Assembly: GCF_024661895.1 (NCBI RefSeq)
Contig: NZ_CP102453.1
Location: 2,604,001 to 2,668,000 of the forward strand
DNA: 64,000 bases
From: Fundicoccus culcitae
GTDB taxonomy: Bacteria; Bacillota; Bacilli; Lactobacillales; Aerococcaceae
Direction of reading: 5' to 3'
In this document: piece after piece, positions 27,249 to 36,554 of the stretch
Layout of the letters: every line of letters starts with the position of its first letter
Position numbering within the stretch: position 1 is the first letter of the stretch
Program-made: the position numbers and the translations under genes
Notes under the pieces: generated by a model
Told to the model about the DNA's origin: nothing
Seen by the model: the letters and a program-made list of their open reading frames with translations, nothing else
Databases searched by the model: none

Positions 27249-28592
27249 TCACTCACCCAAAACCCTCTCTAACACCAACCCAACAACCAACCCAACCACA
27301 GCTGGCATAACCCATCCGAAACCATACGCATAAAACGGCAACACACGCTCAGCAAAGCCAACTAAACTCTCCACAGGTAAAAATTGGCTCAACTCCGCAG
27401 GCAACACCTTCGCCATATCGAATACCCCAGCCACAAAAGTAAATGCAGTCACTGACTGGAACACCCGACGCTTTCCATCCAAAGGCTTAACTAAATGCAA
27501 AAGAATCAACGTAATCGCCAACGGATACAACAACATCAATACTGGAATCGAATAAGAAATAATACGCTCCAAACCAATGTTAGCCACTAAAAAAGAAACC
27601 AAAGTAGCCGTAATTGTCCAACTCTTTTTGGACAAAAACCCAGGCATCAACTCAGAAAAAGCTTCAGCTAAAGCCACCACTAAACCAATCGCCGTTTTCA
27701 AACAAGCCACAATCATAACCGCTGCTAAAATCACTTGGCCAAATAATCCAAAATAATGTTGCGTAATTATCGACAAAGCAACGCCACCATTAGGCGAAAC
27801 CTCAGTAAAATTCAAACTTTGTGTCCCTAACAACTCCAAACAAGCATAAACAAACCCCATCGCAACCAAACTTATGACGCCACTCACGACCAATTCATGA
27901 GCCACTTTCCCAGATGACCTAACCCCAAATTGCTTAATCGACTGAATCGCTAATATCCCAAAAGCTAAACTAGCCAACACATCCATAGTGTTATAACCCT
28001 CAAGAAAACCAACCGAAAAAGCCTCAGTCGACGACACAAACTGCGACGAATCCTCCGTAATCAACGGAAACCCCGACGTAAAAGCCCGTACCACAATCAC
28101 AGCCAACAACACCAAAAAGGTCGGATTTAAATAAATCCCCACCCAATCCAACAAGCCGCTTGGCCTTAAAGCAAAGTACAAAACTGCTAAAAAGAAAAGA
28201 GAGCTATAAATCAACAAAGCAATTTGTACATATTCCGCAGGCAAAGCCGTCGCAATCCCCACTTCAAACGACACCGTCGCCGTCCGCGGCGTCGCAAACA
28301 ATGGCCCAATCGTTAAGTAGAGCGCAATCGTAAAAAAGTATGCATAAGGTATTGACACATGCTTAGCCATATCAATAACTGATTCACTCTCCGATAAACC
28401 CAAAGCCACAATCCCCAACAAAGGCAATCCCACCGCCGTAATATTAAACCCCAACATGGACGGCGTGTAATGCCCACCTGCCACCTGCCCCAGCGAAATC
28501 GGGAAAATCAAATTCCCCGCCCCAAACAACAAGCCAAAAATCAAAGATGCTACCACTAATCTATTTTTTATCGTTAATTTCTCATTCATCAT
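27249..28592 (-). CDS. brnQ: Branched-chain amino acid transporter BrnQ
   Basis: A 447-residue, twelve-helix Na+- or H+-coupled importer of Leu, Ile and Val (LIVCS family). The opening LIFGLLFGAGNLIFPISLGQ and the TPRTATVSFEVG loop are diagnostic. The exact start is uncertain: ATG codons at 28592 and 28589 and a TTG at 28601 are all possible, and no strong ribosome-binding site is visible. It is a single-gene unit, with an inverted 16-mer upstream at 28665. Confidence 0.93.
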   Translation of the reverse strand: MMNEKLTIKNRLVVASLIFGLLFGAGNLIFPISLGQVAGGHYTPSMLGFNITAVGLPLLGIVALGLSESESVIDMAKHVSIPYAYFFTIALYLTIGPLFATPRTATVSFEVGIATALPAEYVQIALLIYSSLFFLAVLYFALRPSGLLDWVGIYLNPTFLVLLAVIVVRAFTSGFPLITEDSSQFVSSTEAFSVGFLEGYNTMDVLASLAFGILAIQSIKQFGVRSSGKVAHELVVSGVISLVAMGFVYACLELLGTQSLNFTEVSPNGGVALSIITQHYFGLFGQVILAAVMIVACLKTAIGLVVALAEAFSELMPGFLSKKSWTITATLVSFLVANIGLERIISYSIPVLMLLYPLAITLILLHLVKPLDGKRRVFQSVTAFTFVAGVFDMAKVLPAELSQFLPVESLVGFAERVLPFYAYGFGWVMPAVVGLVVGLVLERVLGE

Positions 28593-28664
28593 CCATACCA
28601 ACTTTTCTTCAATCTCATTCCCCTAGTGTAAAATTTAATCCCCCCAGATGCAAGAAATTCTTTT

Positions 28665-28680
28665 AAATAAATATCTCCGC
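28665..28680 (+). repeat. Dispersed 16-mer upstream of brnQ
   Basis: AAATAAATATCTCCGC, one mismatch. Relative to brnQ it is in the upstream (inverted) orientation. Confidence 0.85.
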
Positions 28681-28734
28681 CTATCACAAACCTGCTTCTC
28701 AATCAAGCTAATTCCAATAAATTTACGCATCAAT

Positions 28735-28744
28735 TTGGTATAAT
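28735..28744 (+). promoter_or_regulatory. Extended -10 promoter of gloB
   Basis: TTTGGTATAAT gives a TGn extended -10 box 32 bases before the gloB start; no clear -35 is seen. Confidence 0.55.
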
Positions 28745-28775
28745 AAACCTAAGTCAATAAAAGGAGTGAAACAAA

Positions 28776-29477
28776 ATGAACGTAACACCAATAAAAGCCT
28801 TTAGCGATAACTACATTTGGGTAATCGAAGAAGGCGAGGAGACCATTATTGTTGATCCAGGTGAAGCACAAGGCGTGCTAGATTATTTTGCTAACAACAG
28901 CCAAAAACTAACCGCCATTTTACTCACCCATGCCCACGATGACCATACCGGAGGCGTCAAAGAAATCCTAAAACACTACCCTGACACACCAGTCTATGGT
29001 CCGCAAGAAACCGAAGATATAGCAACCGAAATCTTAAAAGAAGGCGACACCATCAACCTTTTAAACCAAGATTTCAATATCATCCTAACAGCAGGCCACA
29101 CCGCCGGTCACATATCCTATGTAACCGACAACGCGCTCTTTTGCGGCGATGCCCTGTTTGCTGCCGGCTGTGGCCGCGTCTTTACACAAGATTACCAAGC
29201 TCAATTCGATGCTCTGCAAAAATTTAAAGCCTTACCCGACACCACCCTGGTATATCCCGCCCATGAATACACCGTCACAAACCTGAAATTTGCCCGCACC
29301 ATCCAACCATCCAACGGCAACCTCATCGATGCCCTAGTCAAAACCGAGCGCCTCACCTCCACAGGCTTTCCAAGCCTCCCAACCACCATCGGCTTCGAGC
29401 GCCTAATCAACCTCTTCATGCAAGCCGACACCGTCGAAGCCTTTAAAAAACTCCGCCTCGCCCGAGACAAATTCTAA
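28776..29477 (+). CDS. gloB: Hydroxyacylglutathione hydrolase-like glyoxalase II
   Basis: A 233-residue metallo-beta-lactamase-fold hydrolase with the dimetal motif THAHDDH, the substrate-side GCGRVF and HEYTVTNLKFA, and a short HAGH-type C-terminal domain (AFKKLRLARDKF). It would hydrolyse S-lactoylglutathione or another thioester in methylglyoxal detoxification. The start is the ATG at 28776 with AAAGGAG seven bases upstream. It stands alone with its own promoter and terminator. Confidence 0.9.
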   Translation: MNVTPIKAFSDNYIWVIEEGEETIIVDPGEAQGVLDYFANNSQKLTAILLTHAHDDHTGGVKEILKHYPDTPVYGPQETEDIATEILKEGDTINLLNQDFNIILTAGHTAGHISYVTDNALFCGDALFAAGCGRVFTQDYQAQFDALQKFKALPDTTLVYPAHEYTVTNLKFARTIQPSNGNLIDALVKTERLTSTGFPSLPTTIGFERLINLFMQADTVEAFKKLRLARDKF

Positions 29478-29487
29478 TACTTATCAC

Positions 29488-29526
29488 AGCCTACACACCA
29501 CAATCACAATGGTATGTAGGCTTTTT
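29488..29526 (+). terminator. Rho-independent terminator of gloB
   Basis: AGCCTACA-c-ACC pairs with GGT-a-TGTAGGCT and is followed by TTTTTC. Confidence 0.9.
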
Positions 29527-29582
29527 CTCTAGATTTATAACCAAATTTCAACGATTTATTGCATGAAATCTCATAAAACTGT

Positions 29583-29700
29583 GGAGAAGGCACAGCAGAA
29601 ATCGCTCTGTGCCTCCTTTTATCAGTTGAAGGCGTAGCACAATTTGCTCTAAACCTCCTCATGCAAGTTGAAGGCACAGCGCAATTTACGCTACACCCTA
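29583..29700. repeat. Tandem repeats of the AAGGCGTAGC/AAGGCACAGC family
   Basis: About three units (GAAGGCACAGCAG, GAAGGCGTAGCAC, GAAGGCACAGCGC), each followed by a GCTCTG- or GCTACAC-like return arm, related to arrays at 8.7 and 19.3 kb. They occupy the gap between gloB and the ABC operon; 29701-29870 is AT-rich promoter region. Confidence 0.72.
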
Positions 29701-29870
29701 AATCCTCACTCATTCTTACCACACCACTATTTATTTCCATAACCCCCACAAAACAATGTTTATTAAGAAATAAAACCTATTCCACAGAAAAAATTTACAC
29801 GAACTTAACGTAAGATTTACAAAACAAGAGTATACTAAAGCAAGAATGACAATCAAACGGAGGTTTTAGA

Positions 29871-31373
29871 ATGAAGAAGAGCTTACTATTATTAGCAAGT
29901 TTAGCTTTAATGCTGACTGCAAGCATCGTACCAACTGCTACAACCATTAGTGCACAAGAAGAAAATACGGATGAATTGAATTTCGCGATTTCAGTTGACC
30001 CAGATGGACTGGATCCACAACGGACAACCGCTGCATCAACCTTCCAAGTCACTAACAATATTTATGACACATTAGTTAAAGTCACTCCAGAAGGTGAATA
30101 TATCCCTGGATTAGCTGAATCATGGGAAGTAAGTGAAGATGGTTTAACCGTTACATTCCAACTCGTTTCAGATATCGCGTTCCATAACGGCACACCATTC
30201 AATGCCGATGCTGTATTAGCTTCATTCGAACGTTTACAAGGTGAAGGCTCACCACGTGCTAACGACTATGCCAACATCACAAACATTGAAGTCGTATCAG
30301 ATACAGAAATCACATTCACGACTGAAACCCTTGACGTAGAATTAATTTCAAAATTCGCTTACCCATGGGCTGCGATTGTTGAAGCCTCTGTTGGTGATGA
30401 TTTATCAAGCAATCCAGTCGGAACAGGCTCTTACAAAATGGTTAATTGGGTTCCTCAAGAAATCTTAGTCTTAGAAGCAAACGAAGACGGCTTGAAAGAT
30501 CCAGCCATTACAACCATCAACTTACAAACTATCCCTGATGCACAAGCACGTATCTTAGCACTTCAATCAGGTGAAGTAGACATTATGAGCATTTCAGGTG
30601 ACCAAGTGCCTCTAGTTGAATCATTAGAAGGCTACAAAATCAATGAAAACCCAATGAACTCACTACAATTATTAGCGATGAACTTGCAAAATGAAAACTT
30701 AGCCGTACCAGAAGTTCGCCAAGCTATTAACCTTGTCGTAGACAAAGATGGCCTTATCAACAACGTATGGTACGGTTACGGTACGAAAATTGGTTCACAT
30801 TATCCACCAGTCCTAAAAGAATTCGTGGATCACTCAGACCAATATGCATACAACGTTGAAGAAGCCCAAGCCCTAATGGAAGAAGCCGGCTATGCTGATG
30901 GCTTTACCTTAGACATGTACTTACCAAGCGACTACCAAGCCTACGTTGATGCCGGTCAAATCATTGCTCAAGAACTCCAACAAATAAATATTACTGCGAA
31001 TATCGAAATCGTGGAATGGGCATTTTGGTTAGAAAGTGTTTATACAGGACGTAACTATGACATGACAGTTATGGGACACACTGGACGTTTGGATGCTTAC
31101 CAATGGTTAGCACGTTACCATACAGACAGTCCTGAAAACTACTTCAACTACAGCAATGCTCGCGTGGATGAAATCTTAGAAACAGCACCACAAACACAAG
31201 ATGAAGCAGAAAGAACAGCTATGTACCAAGAATTACAAGCTATTTTAGCTGAAGAAGTGCCTGCTTTATACATCCAATCACCAACAGCGATGATGATTAT
31301 GGATGAAAGTTTACAAGGATTCACACAATATCCAATTGATATTTACGAATACGCTGATTTAGTATACGAATAA
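29871..31373 (+). CDS. Peptide/nickel-type ABC transporter substrate-binding protein (family 5)
   Basis: A 500-residue extracellular solute-binding protein of SBP family 5: ISVDPDGLDPQRTTAAST at the N-terminus, GLAESWEVSEDGLTVTFQL and IAFHNGTPFNADAVLAS. It delivers peptides, nickel or similar ligands to the permeases downstream. The signal peptide (residues 1-27) ends TISAQEE and has no lipobox Cys, so it looks freely secreted or anchored by an uncleaved signal, which is unusual for a Gram-positive SBP. The start is the ATG at 29871 with GGAGG seven bases upstream. A 16-mer at 30982 encodes QINITA within the protein. Confidence 0.92.
   Translation: MKKSLLLLASLALMLTASIVPTATTISAQEENTDELNFAISVDPDGLDPQRTTAASTFQVTNNIYDTLVKVTPEGEYIPGLAESWEVSEDGLTVTFQLVSDIAFHNGTPFNADAVLASFERLQGEGSPRANDYANITNIEVVSDTEITFTTETLDVELISKFAYPWAAIVEASVGDDLSSNPVGTGSYKMVNWVPQEILVLEANEDGLKDPAITTINLQTIPDAQARILALQSGEVDIMSISGDQVPLVESLEGYKINENPMNSLQLLAMNLQNENLAVPEVRQAINLVVDKDGLINNVWYGYGTKIGSHYPPVLKEFVDHSDQYAYNVEEAQALMEEAGYADGFTLDMYLPSDYQAYVDAGQIIAQELQQINITANIEIVEWAFWLESVYTGRNYDMTVMGHTGRLDAYQWLARYHTDSPENYFNYSNARVDEILETAPQTQDEAERTAMYQELQAILAEEVPALYIQSPTAMMIMDESLQGFTQYPIDIYEYADLVYE
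30982..30997 (+). repeat. Dispersed 16-mer, intragenic copy
   Basis: AAATAAATATTACTGC, one mismatch, inside the SBP gene; encodes QINITA where family members usually have a GINV-type strand. Confidence 0.8.
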
Positions 31374-31393
31374 AACAAAAGGACAATTAAACT

Positions 31394-32347
31394 ATGGCAA
31401 TTTATACGATAAAACGAATATTACAAGGTCTACTTGTCATCTTTATCGTATCCATTATCACTTTCTTAGTTTTAAAGGTAATCCCATCGGATCCCGCGGC
31501 ACTTATCCTAGGGACTGATGCCACACCAGAAAGTTTAGCTGCCTTACGAGAATCAATGGGTCTAAATGATCCATTGATTTTTCAATATGGGGAATGGATA
31601 GTGAATACATTAAAAGGTGATTTAGGTAGAAGTTATTATTTTGGACAAGAGGTTAGTCAGCTAATCGGTGAACGTTTACCAGTAACGATTACGTTAGCAA
31701 TCATTTCGACAGTAGTAAGTTTTATTATCGCACTTATTTTAGGAATTATTGCAGCCATTAATAAATTTACTTGGGTAGACTATTTAATTCGGTTGACGAC
31801 ACAAATAACCGCTGCCATGCCAACCTTTTGGGTGGGGATGATTGCCTTAACCTACTTAGCCGCACGCTGGGGTTGGTTCCCCGTAGCCGGACGCTTTGAT
31901 CTAGGCGCTGATTTTTGGGGGAGCATTCGTTCCATCATCCTTCCTTCATTAGTCTTAGCTATTTCACAAGTCGGTTCACTTATCAGACAAGTGAGAACCG
32001 CCATGATGAACGCCCTCAGTTCCGAATACATGATTGCAACAAACGTAAAAGGGCTAAGTCGCTTCAGAGCAATTTTCGTCTATGCCTTGCGCTCAGCCAT
32101 TATGACACCTGTGACGGTGGCAGCCTTGCAATTTGCAGGATTATTCGGCGGGACGGCTGTGATTGAAACCGTCTTTTCACTTGCTGGACTGGGGCGTCTG
32201 CTCGTCGTGAGCGTCGAACAACGTGATATGGTACTCCTACAAGGCATTATATTATTCATTACATCGGTGGTTATCATGATTTCAGTGCTGACCGATATTT
32301 TCTATGCTTTAGTTAATAAAACCATCAAATTGGAGGGAAATGCATGA
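31394..32347 (+). CDS. ABC transporter permease, DppB/OppB type
   Basis: A 317-residue inner permease of the peptide/nickel class: an N-terminal helix IYTIKRILQGLLVIFIVSII, the family loop GLNDPLIFQYGEWI and GDLGRSYYFGQEVSQLI, and six helices with a cytoplasmic EAA-type loop (NVKGLSRFRAIFVYALRSA). It starts 20 bases after the binding protein and overlaps the next permease by four bases (ATGA), so the operon is translationally coupled. Confidence 0.94.
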   Translation: MAIYTIKRILQGLLVIFIVSIITFLVLKVIPSDPAALILGTDATPESLAALRESMGLNDPLIFQYGEWIVNTLKGDLGRSYYFGQEVSQLIGERLPVTITLAIISTVVSFIIALILGIIAAINKFTWVDYLIRLTTQITAAMPTFWVGMIALTYLAARWGWFPVAGRFDLGADFWGSIRSIILPSLVLAISQVGSLIRQVRTAMMNALSSEYMIATNVKGLSRFRAIFVYALRSAIMTPVTVAALQFAGLFGGTAVIETVFSLAGLGRLLVVSVEQRDMVLLQGIILFITSVVIMISVLTDIFYALVNKTIKLEGNA

Positions 32348-33186
32348 GTCAAGTACAGATACAGTCATCCGTTAAAAAATACGGCATTAAATTTTCCCTC
32401 TATATCGGTATTTTCTTTATCCTTATTTTCTTAGCCTTGTTCCTCCTATCCTTTGTCTACCCAAACGATCCCACAGAATTTGATATGACCAACCGCTTTG
32501 CCATGCCAAGTCGCGACCGCCTTTTAGGAACCGACCAATTTGGACGCGATGTATTAGCGCGTGTCATGCATTCGATGCGGTCTGTTTTTACGGTTGGCAT
32601 TGGCTCAGTGACCGTTGGAATGGTGATCGGGACAGCCATCGGTACCATTGCAGGCGCTAGCCCGCAATGGCTTGAACGGATTTTGATGAGCATCATCGAC
32701 GGACTGATTGCTTTTCCAGGAGTACTCTTAGCCATGCTGATTGTCTTTTTAGTTGGCCGCGGTTCACTGAACACCATCTTAGCTATTGGGATTATGATGA
32801 TTCCAGTGTTCGCTCGTCTGGCTTATTCAACCATGTTGGAGCACCAATCCAAATTGTATATTAAAGCGGCGGTCAGCTATGGTCTCAGCAAGCCTAAAAT
32901 CATTTGGAATCATATTTTTCCAGCCTTATTGCCCAAAATCATTACCCAATTTACCTCCAGTGTGGCCGGTGCTATTACCATCGAGTCATCCCTATCCTTT
33001 CTAGGTTTGGGAATTCAGCCGCCTGATGCCTCGTTAGGCTTGATGTTACGCGAAGCACAGCAACATGTTTTATTGTATCCTTTTCAAATTATGCCAGCGG
33101 GTATTGCTTTAATTATCGTCGTGCTCGGCTTTATTTTTGTGGGTGACGCCCTTAACGACAAACTGACCACGAGACGAGGTGTTTAG
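32344..33186 (+). CDS. ABC transporter permease, DppC/OppC type
   Basis: A 280-residue second permease with the class motif RLLGTDQFGRDVLARVM, GIMMIPVFARLAYSTML and an EAA loop (AAVSYGLSKPKIIWNHIFPAL). It pairs with the DppB-like permease to form the transmembrane pore. It overlaps the upstream gene by four bases; the first ATPase starts one base after its stop. Confidence 0.94.
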   Translation: MSQVQIQSSVKKYGIKFSLYIGIFFILIFLALFLLSFVYPNDPTEFDMTNRFAMPSRDRLLGTDQFGRDVLARVMHSMRSVFTVGIGSVTVGMVIGTAIGTIAGASPQWLERILMSIIDGLIAFPGVLLAMLIVFLVGRGSLNTILAIGIMMIPVFARLAYSTMLEHQSKLYIKAAVSYGLSKPKIIWNHIFPALLPKIITQFTSSVAGAITIESSLSFLGLGIQPPDASLGLMLREAQQHVLLYPFQIMPAGIALIIVVLGFIFVGDALNDKLTTRRGV

Positions 33187-33187
33187 T

Positions 33188-34021
33188 ATGACAAAAACCA
33201 TTGAAATCAACCAACTAAATATCTCTGATACAAACGGTAAGCCAATTTTAAAAGACGTTAGCTTTTCAATCCCTAAAGGTGCTTCTGTCGGTATTGTCGG
33301 TGAATCAGGTTCAGGTAAGAGCATAACCATGAAATTTCTCTTAGGGCAATTACCGCCAACCTTGAATGCATCTTATCAAGGGTTAAATCTATTAGGGTCT
33401 GATCCTTATCAACTATCAGATCAAGAACGGCGGCAATTAATTGGACGCAATGTCGGCTACATTCCGCAAAATACCGTCGAGTACTTGCATCCATTAATTA
33501 AAATACAAACACAATTAATCGACGGTTACTTGACACATAAGCTTGGAACGAAGGCAGAAGCTATACAAAAAGCCATCCAATTATTAGAGTATGTCGAAAT
33601 TACCGATCCACAACGCGTTTTACAAGCCTTACCGCAAGAGTTGAGTGGTGGGATGCGTCAACGGGTTAATATTGCTTTGGCGATGATGTGTGATCCGGAG
33701 CTAATCATTGCGGATGAACCCACGACTGCTCTCGATGCCGAAGTGCAATATCAAGTCATGCAATTGTTGAAGCAACTCCATGAAGAAACCCAAAATACCA
33801 TGGTGATTATTTCACACGATATGTCTTTGATTAAAGCGTATTGTGATTATGTCATTGTGATTTATAATGGGGTTATTCAAGAAATAGGGGCAACACAGGA
33901 GATATTTATTCGGCCACAAGCAGAATACACGCAGGCGCTCTTGTCTGTGATTTTGCGACTGGATCAAGATCCCAATGAAGCATTAAAAGATATTTCGTAT
34001 TATTATAAAAAGGGGGAGTAA
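33188..34021 (+). CDS. ABC transporter ATPase, DppD/OppD type
   Basis: A 277-residue ATPase with Walker A GESGSGKS, signature LSGGMRQR, Walker B LIIADEPT and switch His in ISHDMS. It energises import with the second ATPase. The start is the ATG at 33188 with GAGGTG inside the preceding gene; the TTG at 33179 in the same frame is less likely. It is shorter than typical OppD (about 330), lacking most of the C-terminal oligopeptide tail with its Cys motif. A degenerate 16-mer lies in its first codons (33213). Confidence 0.92.
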   Translation: MTKTIEINQLNISDTNGKPILKDVSFSIPKGASVGIVGESGSGKSITMKFLLGQLPPTLNASYQGLNLLGSDPYQLSDQERRQLIGRNVGYIPQNTVEYLHPLIKIQTQLIDGYLTHKLGTKAEAIQKAIQLLEYVEITDPQRVLQALPQELSGGMRQRVNIALAMMCDPELIIADEPTTALDAEVQYQVMQLLKQLHEETQNTMVIISHDMSLIKAYCDYVIVIYNGVIQEIGATQEIFIRPQAEYTQALLSVILRLDQDPNEALKDISYYYKKGE

Positions 34022-34022
34022 G

Positions 34023-34811
34023 ATGTTATTACAAGCTGAAAATATCGTTAAAACTTTCCCCAAGAAGAATAGTGGCTTATTTAAAAAGGAGTCCTTAATT
34101 GCCGTTAATCATGTATCCCTTGAGATTAAAGCTGATACAACCATTGGTTTAGTGGGTGAAAGTGGTAGTGGAAAATCCACTTTAGGCGAAGTCTTAGGCG
34201 ATTTGCAGAAGCCAAGTAGCGGCGTTATTTATTATAAGGGAAGGGATATTCGTCAGTTAAAAGGGGCGGACTATCAAGCTTTCCGGCGGAATGTGCAGTT
34301 TATTTTTCAGAATCCGCAGGGGTCGATGAATCCTTATTATAAGATTAAGCAAGTGCTGTTGGAGCCGCTAAAGGCTTTGAGTGAGCATTATGATGAGGCG
34401 GAGGCTTTGGTGAAGGTGGAGCAAATGATGGAGGATGTGGGTTTGGATGCCAGCTATTTGGACCGTTATCCGTCGGAATTGAGTGGGGGTCAAAGTCAAC
34501 GGGTGGCGATTGGACGTGCATTGCTGTTGAATCCTGAGATTATCATTTGCGATGAGTGTGTGTCAGCTTTGGATGTGTCAGTGCAGGCACAGATTTTAAA
34601 CTTGTTGAAACGGATGCAGAAGTTGTATCATACCAGTTATTTGTTCATTTCACATGATATTGCGACGGTGAAGTATATGTCCGATGAAGTGATTGTGATG
34701 TTTCGTGGGGATGTCGTGGAGCATGGAACGACGGCAGAGGTTTTGGACGATCCCAAGAATGACTATACCAAGAAATTATTGAAATATGTGCGTTTGAAGA
34801 ATGGGGAGTAG
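34023..34811 (+). CDS. ABC transporter ATPase, DppF/OppF type
   Basis: A 262-residue ATPase with Walker A GESGSGKST, signature LSGGQSQR and Walker B IIICDECVSALD, where the usual Pro or Ala after DE is Cys. It forms the nucleotide-binding pair with the preceding ATPase. It starts one base after that gene's stop and is followed five bases later by a metallo-beta-lactamase-fold protein. Confidence 0.93.
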   Translation: MLLQAENIVKTFPKKNSGLFKKESLIAVNHVSLEIKADTTIGLVGESGSGKSTLGEVLGDLQKPSSGVIYYKGRDIRQLKGADYQAFRRNVQFIFQNPQGSMNPYYKIKQVLLEPLKALSEHYDEAEALVKVEQMMEDVGLDASYLDRYPSELSGGQSQRVAIGRALLLNPEIIICDECVSALDVSVQAQILNLLKRMQKLYHTSYLFISHDIATVKYMSDEVIVMFRGDVVEHGTTAEVLDDPKNDYTKKLLKYVRLKNGE

Positions 34812-34816
34812 AAGAA

Positions 34817-35548
34817 ATGGAATTAACGGTTATTGGTTATCATGGGGGTAGTGCACCGGCAGATCATGCAACGTCGTCATACTTGTTAAAGGTGGATGGC
34901 TTTCAATTGTTGCTGGATTGTGGGGCGGGAACGATGAGCCAATTACAAAAAGTGGCAGACATTGACCAGATTGACCATGTGTTGATTACGCATTATCATT
35001 ACGATCATTTTAGTGATGGCGGTGCTTTTGTGTATAATCGGTTGGTAAAGAAGATGCTAAATCCTGCTTTGAATCCTTTGACCATTTTTACGCAAGAAGA
35101 TGGTGTTATTAGTCCAACTTTGAAGATGGGGGAGAATAGTCAGTTAGTTTATATTGATGAAGATTCGCAGTTATCATTAGAAGGTATGAGCATTCGATTT
35201 ATGGTAACCACTCATCCAGTGAAGTGTTTGGCAGTCAGGATTGAAAAGGACGCAAAGGTTTTGGTTTACACCGCGGATTCTTCTTTAACGGCTGAGTTGA
35301 TTGAATTTAGCATGGGAGCTGATTTGTTAGTGACTGAGTGCAGTTTGTATTCTGGTTACAGTGGTGCTAAGTCAGGACATATGAATACGGAAGAAGTCGC
35401 TGAGTTGATTAATAGAAGTGGCGCTAAGAAGACGATTTTATCGCATTTACCGATTTACGGTGATCATCAAGTCATGTTAGAGACGGTGAAAGGTTTAACG
35501 GACAAAGAAGTGGTTTTGGCTGAGAAGTTTTTGACGGTGGAAATATAG
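34817..35548 (+). CDS. Metallo-beta-lactamase-fold hydrolase in the ABC operon
   Basis: A 243-residue hydrolase with the dimetal motif THYHYDHFSD, an ADSSLTAEL segment and C-terminal SHLPIYGDH. It is similar to RNase Z/YhfI-like phosphodiesterase-type MBL proteins. Being the last gene of the peptide-type importer operon, five bases after the ATPase, it may process the imported substrate; that is inference. The start is the ATG at 34817 after GGGGAGTAGAAGAA. Confidence 0.85.
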   Translation: MELTVIGYHGGSAPADHATSSYLLKVDGFQLLLDCGAGTMSQLQKVADIDQIDHVLITHYHYDHFSDGGAFVYNRLVKKMLNPALNPLTIFTQEDGVISPTLKMGENSQLVYIDEDSQLSLEGMSIRFMVTTHPVKCLAVRIEKDAKVLVYTADSSLTAELIEFSMGADLLVTECSLYSGYSGAKSGHMNTEEVAELINRSGAKKTILSHLPIYGDHQVMLETVKGLTDKEVVLAEKFLTVEI

Positions 35549-35555
35549 TATTATA

Positions 35556-35610
35556 AAACGGCGGATGCCATTCTAAATGAATGATATCTGCCGTTTGATT
35601 TTTTTCAAAA
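35556..35610 (+). terminator. Rho-independent terminator of the ABC importer operon
   Basis: AAACGGCGGAT pairs with ATCTGCCGTTT, with an inner ATT/AAT, and is followed by GATTTTTTTC. The converse strand could also serve the minus-strand operon ending here. Confidence 0.88.
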
Positions 35611-35826
35611 AATTAGACCACTCTTTGCTAAAAACATTAATAGCATCAACAATAAATAGACGACATAGCGTGTCATTAATTCGCTTTTACTATTTTCTCT
35701 CTCCCATAAATAATAGGAAGCAACAGCCAGAAATACAGCATGTTCAATGTTAATGTAGTTTAAAAGATAGAGTAAGAAGGTTAGAATTAGTAGTAATGTA
35801 GGGATAATCAATTTTGTGGATTTCAT
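35605..35826 (-). CDS. Small membrane protein, last gene of the minus-strand ABC operon
   Basis: A 73-residue protein with two clear hydrophobic helices (LIIPTLLLILTFLLYLLNYI and YVVYLLLMLLMFLAKSGLIF) linked by a charged loop. No family was recognised. The start is the ATG at 35826; its ribosome-binding site and spacer, AAGGAGATATTTAT, coincide with a 16-mer variant. It lies 70 bases after the ATPase and may be a small immunity-like or accessory membrane protein (guess). Confidence 0.6.
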   Translation of the reverse strand: MKSTKLIIPTLLLILTFLLYLLNYINIEHAVFLAVASYYLWERENSKSELMTRYVVYLLLMLLMFLAKSGLIF

Positions 35827-35896
35827 ATAAATATCTCCTTTCAAACCTTAAAATCTTGAAAACTTGTGCTGGGATTGAGATGATTTCTGTTGAATA

Positions 35897-36541
35897 TTAT
35901 CTTGACGCAATAATCTTCCCATGATCCATTTCAATCACCGTATCACATAAAATCTCGATGTCTTCTTTACTATGACTAGCTAAAATAATGGTTTTGCCTT
36001 CAGATTTAAGTTTTAAAAATAACTCTCGCATCTCATTCACACCACGATTATCTAAACCGTTCATAGGTTCGTCTAAAATTAATATCGATTGATTTTCCAT
36101 AATCGCTTGTGCAATACCTAATCGTTGTCTCATACCCATAGAGTATTTGCCGACTTTTTTCTTGGCGGCTGCGGTTAAACCAACTGTTTCTAGAACTTGA
36201 TTAATTTCTTCAGCGCCTATGACATTTCGTATGGAAGCTAAATATTTTAAATTACTATAGCCATCAAAAGCAGGTAAAAAGCCAGGGGATTCAATGATGA
36301 TGCCGATATCTTCCAATTTTTTATCTGTGCGAGTTGTCATTAACTCGCCATCAATTTTGATTTCGCCTTTATCGGGACGAATAAAGCCACAGATAGATTT
36401 CATTAAAATAGTTTTTCCTGCGCCATTTCTACCAATGATTCCATGGATTTGTCCTTTATTAAAATGACAACTAACATCATCTAAAATAGTTGTTTTTCCA
36501 AAGCTCTTTGATAAATTGATTACTTCAATTGCTGGAACCAT
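35897..36541 (-). CDS. ABC transporter ATPase (exporter type)
   Basis: A 214-residue ATPase of the ABC-2/bacteriocin-export class: Walker A GRNGAGKT, a short signature YSMGMRQRLGIAQ, Walker B LILDEPMNGLD and ASHSKED. It pairs with the two membrane proteins upstream. The start is the ATG at 36541 with AAGGAGGAG five bases upstream; the frame to 36574 overlaps the preceding gene. Such modules export or exclude lantibiotics, bacteriocins or pheromones; the substrate is unknown. Confidence 0.9.
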   Translation of the reverse strand: MVPAIEVINLSKSFGKTTILDDVSCHFNKGQIHGIIGRNGAGKTILMKSICGFIRPDKGEIKIDGELMTTRTDKKLEDIGIIIESPGFLPAFDGYSNLKYLASIRNVIGAEEINQVLETVGLTAAAKKKVGKYSMGMRQRLGIAQAIMENQSILILDEPMNGLDNRGVNEMRELFLKLKSEGKTIILASHSKEDIEILCDTVIEMDHGKIIASR

Positions 36542-36554
36542 AATCTCCTCCTTA

